Source of the DNA: Bacteroidales bacterium
GTDB taxonomy: Bacteria > Bacteroidota > Bacteroidia > Bacteroidales > WCHB1-69
Direction of reading: 5' to 3'
Assembly (NCBI GenBank): GCA_024686335.1
Contig: JAILCI010000061.1
Span: 1-64,000, forward strand
Length of the DNA: 64,000 nucleotides
Part shown: one piece after another, positions 56,805 through 64,000 of the stretch
How the letters are laid out: each line of letters opens with the position of its first letter
How positions within the stretch are numbered: the first letter of the stretch is position 1
Program-made: the position numbers and the translations under genes
Notes under the pieces: model-generated
What the model saw: only the letters and a program-made list of their open reading frames with translations
The model's database searches: none
What the model was told of the DNA's origin: nothing

Positions 56805-56878
56805 GGTTCCGTAGCTCAACTGGATAGAGCAGCTGCCTTCTAAGCAGCAGGTTCCGCGTTCGAGTCGCGGCGGAATCA
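56805..56878 (+). tRNA. tRNA-Arg (anticodon TCT)
   Basis: The acceptor GGTTCCG pairs with CGGAATC with one G-T wobble. The anticodon stem GCTGC/GCAGC holds loop CTTCTAA with anticodon TCT at 56839-56841. The T arm has GTTCGAGTC. No CCA is encoded after the discriminator. It lies 4 bp after tRNA-Pro, so they are co-transcribed. Confidence 0.94.
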
Positions 56879-56892
56879 CAAGACAAAATACA

Positions 56893-56927
56893 AGCACTTA
56901 CCGCAGATGAGGTAAGTGCTTTTTTTG
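56893..56927 (+). terminator. tRNA operon terminator
   Basis: AGCACTTACC (56893-56902) and GGTAAGTGCT (56911-56920) form a perfect 10-bp stem with an 8-nt loop, followed by seven Ts. Confidence 0.9.
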
Positions 56928-57234
56928 TTTGCGGGAAAGCAATAGAAATACATACTTGTATTCATCAAAAACCAAGTTGAAGATTGTTTTCTTAGAATAT
57001 CCCCCTCCCATAACAGTATCAGTCCATGGGCAAAGCCATTAAATGGGTCAAAATGGGTCAATTATCCGTTATTTTTTTTATATAGTTTTGCGACTCAAAA
57101 CTTGTTTGGTTACAAAAATGATATTGTAACTGTCAATTTAAATTATTTGAAAAACCACAAAAAACAGAAAACGCATATCAGCAAATCAGAGTCTTACCAA
57201 ATATATTATTAATATTCATTAAAACTATTAAACA
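56928..57234. other. AT-rich leader region of the secreted-protein cluster
   Basis: No gene is supported. It contains two tandem AAATGGGTCA units (57041-57060), a minus-7 box at 57083-57090, and an AT-rich leader of about 140 nt up to the first gene at 57235. Confidence 0.6.
57083..57090 (+). promoter_or_regulatory. minus-7 box for the 57235-60744 cluster
   Basis: TAGTTTTG fits TAnnTTTG; no good minus-33 was found. The two AAATGGGTCA units at 57041-57060 lie just upstream and could be an operator. Confidence 0.45.
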
Positions 57235-57942
57235 ATGAAAAAGATTTTATCTATTATTGCAATTGCTCTATTAAGTTTGAACTGTATTGTTGCTCAAACC
57301 ACAAAAGAAGAATTTAAGGCAGAACAGCAAGAAATCAGATTGGAACTAAAATCAGAGAAAGCAATTAAACAAGATCAAAAAATTGAGGGACTGATGAAAG
57401 ATATCATACCTGAAGGAGGCACTATGGACGAAATGGTAGAATCCATGTTAGCTTCTTACCCTAAAGCATTAAGAGATAGCGTCACAAAACCTTTAAAGAA
57501 TCTCTTGGATGGCAAAGAATCAAGAATTGTTGTTCAACCGAATAAAACTGGCTTAAATAGTGTCGATGGTTTAGTCAACACTCTTACTCCTCTATTAGCC
57601 ATCGCCGTATCAACTAGCGAAATATTAGCAGAATATAAAAGAGATACCAAAGAACTAGGAGAAGGAGAGTATGATTTGATCAAATTTAATGCCCATGCAA
57701 ATGACTATGTAGCAATTTTACCGTTATTAGCACAAGCAAGTATAGATGCAGCAAAAGCTTCCGAACAATTGAAAACCGTTCAAGCTGACATTAAAAAACT
57801 CTCTCCCATGCAAGCAGTTCCGGCCACAAAGGCTTTTAACTGGAGTAAAGATGCTCTTAATATTACACAAACAAAACTAGCTGAAACCACTAAATTGTTA
57901 AAGAATCTCATTAACGGATTAAAAGCATGGGGTAACCTATAA
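57235..57942 (+). CDS. secreted protein of unknown function, cluster gene 1
   Basis: A 235-aa protein with signal peptide MKKILSIIAIALLSLNCIVAQ. The rest is strongly helical and charged (EEFKAEQQEIRLELKSEKAIKQDQKIEGLMKDI near the N-terminus; KTVQADIKKLSPMQAVPATKAFNWSKDALNIT later). No domain was recognised. It is the first gene of an AT-rich four-gene run; the next starts 7 bp later. Codons favour A/T third positions, unlike the GC-richer protease gene at 60993. Confidence 0.75.
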   Translation: MKKILSIIAIALLSLNCIVAQTTKEEFKAEQQEIRLELKSEKAIKQDQKIEGLMKDIIPEGGTMDEMVESMLASYPKALRDSVTKPLKNLLDGKESRIVVQPNKTGLNSVDGLVNTLTPLLAIAVSTSEILAEYKRDTKELGEGEYDLIKFNAHANDYVAILPLLAQASIDAAKASEQLKTVQADIKKLSPMQAVPATKAFNWSKDALNITQTKLAETTKLLKNLINGLKAWGNL

Positions 57943-57949
57943 AAAAATT

Positions 57950-58789
57950 ATGAAAAAGATAATACGATATTGTACCATGTTATTCTTTTGTTGGGCATGT
58001 TGCTTTTCTCTCCAAGCCCAGCAAGATGAAAAATTGACCATTGCGGTAATACCTTTTGAAACTGAGGTCAATTCTCCCTTTGTCGCTTCTGTCACGGAAC
58101 GTGTAGAAAAAGTCATTACCAACACAAAACGATTTACAGTAGTGGAACGTGCCAGCTACGACAAGATTAAGGAAGAGCTGGAGTTTCAAAAGACAGAGGC
58201 ATTTCTGGACAGCAAAACAACTGTAAAGCAAGATGCTGCAGTTGGTGCACAATACGTCATACTTGGCCACGTAATAAAGATGAATATCTATACGATGAAG
58301 AACTCTGACGGAAGTGTAAATGGATATAAGGCAAGTTCTGCATTCACATTGAAAGTTAGCGATGTGGAAACGGGTGTAACAACCGAAGCTGAATTTTTCC
58401 AGACAGAAGTCAGTCCTATAGCCGCCTCAAAAGAGCAGGCCGTCAATCAGGCTCTCATATCTGTAGAGAAGTCATTAAATGATTATTTCACCAGGACATT
58501 CCCCGTTTATTGCAAGATTCTTAAAATGCCTGAAGTTAAAAAAGATGCTGCTGCTAGCGTAGTATTAAATGCAGGCAAAAATTCAGGAATCAACAAAGGT
58601 GATGTTTTTATTGTTGAATTTGTTGACATCTTAGATGGGAAACCATTCCCCACGGAGATAGGCAGTTTGACCGTTGAATCCCTGATAGGTGATGATTTCT
58701 CTCAATGCAAAGTAAACAAAGGCGGCAAAGCCATCTTTTCCAGATTCAATGCTGAAGATAATATCCGATGCAAATTACTTGTAAAATAA
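57950..58789 (+). CDS. CsgG-family secreted protein, cluster gene 2
   Basis: A 279-aa protein with signal peptide ending about LQAQ (residue 24); a Cys-rich hydrophobic core (FFCWACC) leaves open whether it is lipidated. LTIAVIPFETEVNSPFVASVTERVEKVITNTKRFTVVERASYD matches the CsgG/penicillin-binding-protein-activator fold, with GAQYVILGHVIKMNIY after it. The C-terminal third (VVLNAGKNSGINKGDVFIVEF) resembles a small beta-barrel often found after CsgG-like domains. CsgG itself is the curli secretion pore, but no curli subunit gene is present here. A periplasmic or outer-membrane role is inferred. It is 7 bp after gene 1 and 113 bp before gene 3. Confidence 0.82.
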   Translation: MKKIIRYCTMLFFCWACCFSLQAQQDEKLTIAVIPFETEVNSPFVASVTERVEKVITNTKRFTVVERASYDKIKEELEFQKTEAFLDSKTTVKQDAAVGAQYVILGHVIKMNIYTMKNSDGSVNGYKASSAFTLKVSDVETGVTTEAEFFQTEVSPIAASKEQAVNQALISVEKSLNDYFTRTFPVYCKILKMPEVKKDAAASVVLNAGKNSGINKGDVFIVEFVDILDGKPFPTEIGSLTVESLIGDDFSQCKVNKGGKAIFSRFNAEDNIRCKLLVK

Positions 58790-58806
58790 TTATTGTCTGA
58801 CCATTT

Positions 58807-58842
58807 CTACTGCAATACCCATCCTAGCGGGTATTGCAGTAG
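58807..58842. other. 14-bp perfect stem-loop between cluster genes 2 and 3
   Basis: CTACTGCAATACCC (58807-58820) and GGGTATTGCAGTAG (58829-58842) with an 8-nt loop. No T-run follows, so it may stabilise the upstream mRNA or act as an imperfect terminator. Confidence 0.65.
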
Positions 58843-58902
58843 AGTATCAGACATAACAAAGTCAACTCGAATACAACATTATTAATTTATCCAAAATAAC
58901 TG

Positions 58903-59796
58903 ATGAAAAGAAATACGCTATTACTTATTATTATGCTGGTTTCCATAGTCACTTCAGCACAAGAAACGACACCAGTGTACGGGAATAACGTACAAACTGT
59001 CCAACCAAAAATCATGGTTATACCATACACAAAAGAAGGTGAGGATTTGCGAACCATATTAGAGGAAGATGTCAACAAGAGAATAGCTATTACAAAGATT
59101 AAAGAAGCTTTTGACAATAGAGGATACACGACAGTGGATTTTACAGCAAAATTGAAAGCTGTTAATGCCGATGCGGTATTCTCAATGGATAACAAAACCG
59201 ATTTTAAAAGTCAGATAATTCAAAGTTCTGGAGCAGATGTATATGTAGAGGCTGAAGTCAATGTGACATTTTCAGAGTCCGGCAACCAAGTCACTCTAAT
59301 ACTTACTGGTTATGAGATCTCCACGGGCAATTCTCTTTCAAACAAGATTGGCGAAAGTGGAAAATTTTATACAAACGACATCGGAAAGTTAGCTAGTAAG
59401 GCAGTTGAAAATTGTGCTGAAGATTTTCTTAACACACTTCAATACAAATTCACTGACATTGTTAACAATGGAAGATCCATATCCGTCTATTTCGGTTTTG
59501 ACCAAAACTCTCAATACCTGATGTCATCAGAAGTAGGAAATCAAGGCCTACTACTGTCAGATGAAATAGAACTATGGATGGAAGAACATGCGTTCAAAAA
59601 CAACTATCACATACAGGGGACTACAGACAATCAAATGATTTTTGATGATGTGCGTATTCCTCTAAAAGATCCAACTACTGGAAATAACTACAACACAAAC
59701 AAGTTCGCTTTAGAAATATTTAAATTCATGCGATCCCTTGGACTCACAATAGGTAGGGACATTAAAGGGAGCACCATTTATATCACTGTAAAATAG
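58903..59796 (+). CDS. secreted protein, probable DUF6175 family, cluster gene 3
   Basis: A 297-aa protein with signal peptide MKRNTLLLIIMLVSIVTSAQ. It shows PKIMVIPYTKEGEDLRTILEEDVNKRIAITKIKEAFDNRGYTTVDF, which I associate from memory with the Bacteroidota domain DUF6175, and a second half with ISVYFGFDQNSQYLMSSE. The function is unknown. The first half has the same strand-helix opening (MVIPYT..., IAVIPFE...) as CsgG-like proteins, suggesting a related fold. It starts after the 58807 stem-loop and is followed 9 bp later by gene 4. Confidence 0.72.
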   Translation: MKRNTLLLIIMLVSIVTSAQETTPVYGNNVQTVQPKIMVIPYTKEGEDLRTILEEDVNKRIAITKIKEAFDNRGYTTVDFTAKLKAVNADAVFSMDNKTDFKSQIIQSSGADVYVEAEVNVTFSESGNQVTLILTGYEISTGNSLSNKIGESGKFYTNDIGKLASKAVENCAEDFLNTLQYKFTDIVNNGRSISVYFGFDQNSQYLMSSEVGNQGLLLSDEIELWMEEHAFKNNYHIQGTTDNQMIFDDVRIPLKDPTTGNNYNTNKFALEIFKFMRSLGLTIGRDIKGSTIYITVK

Positions 59797-59805
59797 AGAT
59801 AAATC

Positions 59806-60744
59806 ATGAAAAAAGTCATTATTTTTCTATTTATACTGACCTTGATAGGCAATCTGTGCATGTCACAAACCATTAACGATATCGGGAAAATAACGATAGG
59901 AATATCTATGCCGGAATATGATCAGAACCTCAATCAAGCTCAGATGTCAAGATTACAAGCCAAGATCGAACAAATGTGTCATAAAAATGGCGTTGTAACC
60001 TCATTTAACACCAACAGATTCTTTCTCCGTCCATCTTTTGACATATTTCAAAATGAAACTGTTGAGAATGGGATACAAAACATATATGTTGTTGAAGCTG
60101 AGTTAACGATTTCTATGGTTCAAGACAATGGTATTAGTTTTAACTCTATCAGCAAAACATTAAGAGGAAGTGGAAACACGAGGGAAAAAGCCATAAACAA
60201 TTGTATTTCTAACTTTACAACAGACGATAATACATTTAAATCTTTCCTAAATCAAGGGAAACAAAGGATTCTCGACTATTATAACTCCAATTGCGATCAA
60301 CTATTAAAGAAAGCATCCACTTTCGCAGAACTGGAACAATATGAAACTGCCATTGCTATTCTTATGATGGTTCCCGAGAGTGCTTCTTGTTATCAAACAA
60401 TTCTACAAAAGACTGAAGCAATATACAAATCCTATCTTAACAAAGAATGTGCGCAGTTGACCTCAGCTGCAGATGCTGCTATTGCCGTTCAGGATTATCA
60501 TTCTGCGGCTGAATATCTTACACAAGTCAACCCAAACTCTAATTGTTATCAATCTGCTCTGAAATCCTTCAAAAAAATTGAGCAAAAAATATCTTCTAAA
60601 GAAAAAAAAGAGTGGGATTTCAAGATGAAAGAGTATAACAACTCCGTCCAACTACAAAAAGACTATCTCCAAGCAGCAAAAGAGATTGCAGTTGCATATT
60701 ATACGAGAGAACCTGATATTCACATTCAACAATTTATAAAATAG
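59806..60744 (+). CDS. secreted TPR-like protein, cluster gene 4
   Basis: A 312-aa protein with signal peptide MKKVIIFLFILTLIGNLCMSQ. The N-terminal ~130 residues have the ITIGISMPEYDQNLNQAQMSRLQAKIEQM pattern that recalls the CsgG/DUF6175-like proteins upstream. The C-terminal part has two repeats with matched Cys: NCDQLLKKASTFAELEQYETAIAILMMVP...SCYQ and ECAQLTSAADAAIAVQDYHSAAEYLTQV...NCYQ, which look like TPR hairpins, then a Lys-rich helical end. The function is unknown; the layout suggests an extracytoplasmic complex with genes 2 and 3. Confidence 0.72.
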   Translation: MKKVIIFLFILTLIGNLCMSQTINDIGKITIGISMPEYDQNLNQAQMSRLQAKIEQMCHKNGVVTSFNTNRFFLRPSFDIFQNETVENGIQNIYVVEAELTISMVQDNGISFNSISKTLRGSGNTREKAINNCISNFTTDDNTFKSFLNQGKQRILDYYNSNCDQLLKKASTFAELEQYETAIAILMMVPESASCYQTILQKTEAIYKSYLNKECAQLTSAADAAIAVQDYHSAAEYLTQVNPNSNCYQSALKSFKKIEQKISSKEKKEWDFKMKEYNNSVQLQKDYLQAAKEIAVAYYTREPDIHIQQFIK

Positions 60745-60837
60745 CGGTCAACTTCTACTAAAAATATGGGTGTTTATTAATAGGAAAAGCCGCTATGCTG
60801 TAAAACCAGTACTAAACAATAATAAACTAAATCACGA

Positions 60838-60870
60838 GTGAAGAGTTGTTATTATCTCTTCACTTTTTTT
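60838..60870 (+). terminator. terminator of the AT-rich cluster
   Basis: GTGAAGAG (60838-60845) and CTCTTCAC (60856-60863), 10-nt loop, followed by seven Ts. Confidence 0.85.
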
Positions 60871-60950
60871 ATGGCAGAAATAAAACAGGACTATCCATCA
60901 AAGCATTCAATACTCAACAAAATAGGAGTTACTAATACCAATTATTTTGT

Positions 60951-60958
60951 TATTTTTG
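60951..60958 (+). promoter_or_regulatory. minus-7 box for the C10 protease gene
   Basis: TATTTTTG (TAnnTTTG) 34 bp before the ATG at 60993; no clear minus-33. Confidence 0.55.
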
Positions 60959-60992
60959 CGGCTCATCATTTCCATCATTTATACCTTAAATA

Positions 60993-63074
60993 ATGAAAAA
61001 GACATTTTACCACAGTCTATCCTTTTTAGCCGCATTTATACTTACCATCTACATGACTGTCCCTTCATGGGCACAGCAGGTCTCCTATGACGAGGCCCGA
61101 CAGATGGCTTCACAGTTTGCTCAAAACCAGGGTCAGCGGAGTGTCCGCAGCGCCGACATCATCGCAGACGACAGCGACACCCTCCTCTACATCTTCAACG
61201 CCGAGAACTCCTTTATCGTCATCTCCGGAGACAAACGGACGGTGCCGGTATTGGCATACACTGACCATCAGCTCTACAACCGTGGCGAACTCGCTGCACC
61301 GGCACAGATGTGGCTTGACAGCTACACCCAGCAGCTCCGCGAAGTGAAGAACAGCGCCGCCCGCGATGGCCAGGAGCATCCCACATGGAGTCTGTGGCTC
61401 TCCCGTGGCCCACGCGACGGCCAAGAAGTGGAACCGATGATGATGTCGCACTGGGGACAGCAAGACTACTACAACTACTACTGTCCGCGCGACTACGCCG
61501 GCGACAACAACCGCGTGGTCACCGGCTGCGTAGCCACCGCCATGGCACAACTGCTCTACTACTTCCGCTTCCCTGAGAGCGGTGTCGGCAGCTACTCCTA
61601 CACCGATGAGAACTATGGTCTACAATCAGCCGACTACGGCAACGCCACCTACAACTACGAGGCAATGTGCGACGATCCCACCAGCATCAACACAGAGATT
61701 TCCAAGCTCATCTACCACCTCGGTGTGGGCGTGGACATGCACTATGGCGTTGACGGCTCCGGTATGAACAACCACAGCGCTGCCTACGTGCTGCGCACCT
61801 ATTTCAAATACGACCCCGCCACCGAGTACCTCTTCCGCGACTCCACCAATGTCAACTGGGACAGTGTCATCGTGGCACACCTCGACCGTAACATCCCGAT
61901 GTACTATGCCGGCTGGGCCGACTATGAGTGGATCAGCGGACATGCCTTCATCTGCGACGGTTATAAGATCCAAGACAGTTGCTACTATTTCCATTTCAAC
62001 TTCGGCTGGGACGGCTCCTCCGATGGCTATTTCTACACCGACAACCTCACTCCCGGCGGCAGCAACTTCAACTTGGCACAGGAACTGATCGTCAATGCCT
62101 ATCCTGACACCACACTCTATTCCTACCCTGCCCCGTCGCCACTCACCGGCAACAAGGTACTGAACACCACCGCCGGTTCTATCACAGACGGCACAAGACC
62201 ATACGAGCATTATCGTGACAACATGGACTACACCTGGACCATCCAGCCCGCCGACGAAGACCTTGAGAGCATCTCGCTGCACGCGCGCTACGATATCGCT
62301 GCTGGAGACACGCTATATATCACACCTAACACATCCAGTATCAGTCCATTAGCACTGACCAACGACAGCAACACTGTCGATGTCACTTGGGAGTGTTCCG
62401 AGATTGCATGCCGTTTCGTCTCACATCAGAACAACGGTCATCTAGGTTTCCATCTCAACTACAGCAGCAACATCACCAGTTTCTGCAATGAAGCCCAGAC
62501 GGTCACAGCGCCCACGGGCACCTTGACCGACGGCAGCGGTACTGACGACTACCACAACCTGACAACCTGTGGCCAGCGCATCCTGCTCCCCAACTCCTAC
62601 TCCGCCATCACCGTCCACATCACCAACTTCGACTTGGAGGATGGCCACGACTTCCTGCGCATCTTCAAAAACTCATATACCGAAAACAACCTGCTACTGA
62701 CGCTCACTGGTAGCATTTCCGACACCACGATGATATTCGAGACCCGCCGTCTCAACTTCCTCTTCGAGACTGACGAGCAGAACACCGCCGGTGGTTATAC
62801 ACTTGAATATTATGGTGGTGTGGTCGGCATTGAGGAGCACGAGAACAGCTCTTTCCTGATCTGGCCCAACCCCGCCACATCAGTTCTTCATCTGCAAAGC
62901 GACGAAATAATCACCGAGGCCTGCATCATGGATCTGCAAGGACGTCCTATCAGCATAAGCACTCCTAACAATCTGAAAACCGTCCTCTCGGTAGAAAACC
63001 TTAGCGCAGGCATCTACGTTGTCAGCATCCGCACCGACAACGCCGTTTATCAACAGAAATTCATCAAGCAATAA
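60993..63074 (+). CDS. C10 (streptopain-like) cysteine protease with CUB-like domains and T9SS tail
   Basis: A 693-aa secreted protease. The signal peptide ends about residue 27 (PSWAQ). A Spi-type prodomain (VSYDEARQMASQFAQNQ...LLYIFNAENSFIVISGDKR) covers about 29-120. In the catalytic domain the nucleophile is Cys 179 in RVVTGCVATAMAQLLYYFRFP and the His is His 317 in WISGHAFICDGY. Two beta-rich CUB-like domains follow: LTGNKVLNTTAGSITDGTRPYEHY, and a second with SFCNEAQTVTAPTGTLTDGS. The last ~70 residues (LIWPNPATSVLHLQ...VYQQKFIKQ) are a T9SS type A tail. It would cut proteins outside the cell. Base composition is clearly GC-richer than the preceding cluster. Confidence 0.93.
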   Translation: MKKTFYHSLSFLAAFILTIYMTVPSWAQQVSYDEARQMASQFAQNQGQRSVRSADIIADDSDTLLYIFNAENSFIVISGDKRTVPVLAYTDHQLYNRGELAAPAQMWLDSYTQQLREVKNSAARDGQEHPTWSLWLSRGPRDGQEVEPMMMSHWGQQDYYNYYCPRDYAGDNNRVVTGCVATAMAQLLYYFRFPESGVGSYSYTDENYGLQSADYGNATYNYEAMCDDPTSINTEISKLIYHLGVGVDMHYGVDGSGMNNHSAAYVLRTYFKYDPATEYLFRDSTNVNWDSVIVAHLDRNIPMYYAGWADYEWISGHAFICDGYKIQDSCYYFHFNFGWDGSSDGYFYTDNLTPGGSNFNLAQELIVNAYPDTTLYSYPAPSPLTGNKVLNTTAGSITDGTRPYEHYRDNMDYTWTIQPADEDLESISLHARYDIAAGDTLYITPNTSSISPLALTNDSNTVDVTWECSEIACRFVSHQNNGHLGFHLNYSSNITSFCNEAQTVTAPTGTLTDGSGTDDYHNLTTCGQRILLPNSYSAITVHITNFDLEDGHDFLRIFKNSYTENNLLLTLTGSISDTTMIFETRRLNFLFETDEQNTAGGYTLEYYGGVVGIEEHENSSFLIWPNPATSVLHLQSDEIITEACIMDLQGRPISISTPNNLKTVLSVENLSAGIYVVSIRTDNAVYQQKFIKQ

Positions 63075-63080
63075 TAGACA

Positions 63081-64000
63081 ATGAGAAAAACAACGTTCAC
63101 CCTATTGGTCATCTTTAGCATGCTTACCTTTTCAGATCTTTATGCTGGGGACTTCATCCCCAAGAGCTCCCAAGACAACGTCATCTACACGTTAAAAAGT
63201 CGCTCCACCATCTCGCCCACGCTGATAGAACGCGGTGTGCGGCAGGTAGCCACCTTTTGGACCGCTGCCGACGGTAGCCAACGCGACTTCGAGCAGTTCT
63301 GCATCAGCAACTACTGTCCCGACATGGAGACCAAAGTAGAGCTTTTCAACCGTCTCTGCACCAACTTCGAGACCATCTTCGGTCATCAGCACCGCATCTC
63401 CATCGAGTTGCAGCGCCCCGAGCAGGTGACCGGTTATAAATCCACCATGGTGGACGGCATCTTCAGTGCCTACGACGGCATGGCCCACTTTGAAGACGAC
63501 ATGTTCGCCAACAAGTTAGCCTTTATTGTCATCCTCAACTTCCCGCATTTCACCTTGGCAGAAAAGCAGCGTAGCGGCATGCAGTGGTCGGACCTCGAAT
63601 GGGGATTTGTCCGCTTGGGCGACCTCTTCACCTCCCGTGTGCCCGCAGAGAAGATGCAGCAACTTAACACCGTCACGGCCAATGCCAACGCATATATCGA
63701 CAATTATGATATTGACCTCGTGCAAGTAGGCAGTTTCACCAACCAGTTCCACTGGACCACCTCCACACCGCTCATTACCCATTGGGGTCTACGCGATGAA
63801 CTTAAGGCTGCCTACGGTGATCCCGTCAACGGCACCGCTAAGCAAGAAGTCATTTACGATGTGATGAAACGCATCATCCAATGTCAAGTGCCACAGGCGG
63901 TCATCAAGAAAGACCTCAGTTACCAATGGTACCCTTCCACCAACCAGGTGATGATGAATGGTATTGAAGTGCAGCCCGTCAAGTTGGAGAAAAACACTCG
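63081..64000 (+). CDS. secreted protein of unknown function, cut by the window edge
   Basis: An open frame from ATG 63081 (MRKTTFTLLVIFSMLTFSDLYA, a signal peptide) to the end of the window, 306 codons with no stop, so the 3' end is missing. The translated part includes SRSTISPTLIERGVRQVATFW, FCISNYCPDMETKVELFNRL, and WSDLEWGFVRLGDLFTSRVP. I do not recognise the family. It starts 6 bp after the C10 protease stop codon and shares its GC-rich codon use, so it is probably co-transcribed with it. Confidence 0.75.
   Translation, partial: MRKTTFTLLVIFSMLTFSDLYAGDFIPKSSQDNVIYTLKSRSTISPTLIERGVRQVATFWTAADGSQRDFEQFCISNYCPDMETKVELFNRLCTNFETIFGHQHRISIELQRPEQVTGYKSTMVDGIFSAYDGMAHFEDDMFANKLAFIVILNFPHFTLAEKQRSGMQWSDLEWGFVRLGDLFTSRVPAEKMQQLNTVTANANAYIDNYDIDLVQVGSFTNQFHWTTSTPLITHWGLRDELKAAYGDPVNGTAKQEVIYDVMKRIIQCQVPQAVIKKDLSYQWYPSTNQVMMNGIEVQPVKLEKNT

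Noticed and set aside
56723-57234. tRNA genes as an attachment site for a genomic island
   Set aside because: I looked for an integrase gene and a repeated tRNA 3' end downstream; none is visible, so the AT-rich cluster cannot be called an integrated island.

Overview
The window looks like a chromosomal segment of an anaerobic Gram-negative member of the Bacteroidales (Bacteroidota). Supporting signs are the TAnnTTTG minus-7 promoter boxes in front of many genes, several secreted proteins with type IX secretion (T9SS) C-terminal sorting domains, ferredoxin-linked 2-oxoacid oxidoreductases, lipopolysaccharide genes (kdsB, lptE) and a Bacteroidota-type QueA. Genus cannot be fixed from the sequence alone.

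Layout. 1-730: short hairpin repeats and a thioesterase. 967-13803: one giant repetitive secreted adhesin-like protein (about 4,280 aa, minus strand). 13804-15350: a REP-associated transposase (RAYT) inside its own REP-like palindromes. 15353-18733: ilvE-apt (minus), divergent from ptb-cdaA (plus). 18734-19153: dispersed palindromes and minisatellites. 19154-25959: asd (minus), then a lamin-tail-domain secreted protein, a metallo-hydrolase, a four-gene ferredoxin oxidoreductase operon and a PspC-domain protein. 25960-26629: repeat-rich spacer. 26630-33882: a probable seven-gene operon (OPT transporter, deoxynucleoside kinase, kdsB, HU-SPOR membrane protein, pssA, LOG protein, DNA polymerase III delta-prime-like). 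33975-36223: aspartate kinase and an M28 lipoprotein. 36368-40958: two tandem paralogous T9SS type B proteins. 41047-47416 (all minus): clpX, clpP, tig, secG, a TPR-like protein, lptE and a sigma-54 activator. 47635-53193: a 1,429-aa T9SS protein and a small unknown secreted protein. 53363-56572: thrS and queA (minus). 56723-56878: tRNA-Pro and tRNA-Arg. 57235-60744: an AT-rich cluster of four secreted proteins including a CsgG-like one and a probable DUF6175 one. 60993-64000: a C10 (streptopain-like) protease with a T9SS tail and the start of an unrecognised secreted protein cut by the window edge.

How the genes fit together. Housekeeping blocks (protein quality control, LPS and phospholipid synthesis, replication, aspartate-family amino acids) are interleaved with large secreted proteins that probably leave the cell by T9SS. 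BCAT, the 2-oxoacid:ferredoxin oxidoreductase and Ptb could form a branched-chain amino acid fermentation route, although no butyrate kinase is present here.

The most unusual material is the hierarchical repeat structure of the giant protein, the RAYT/REP locus, a dispersed palindrome family whose core reads GACGTTCCATGGAACGTC at four loci, an HU-like/transmembrane/SPOR protein that could link DNA to the septal wall, a near-identical tandem pair of T9SS proteins preceded by a 20-bp direct repeat, and the AT-rich CsgG-like cluster. I see no prophage, CRISPR array or rRNA.
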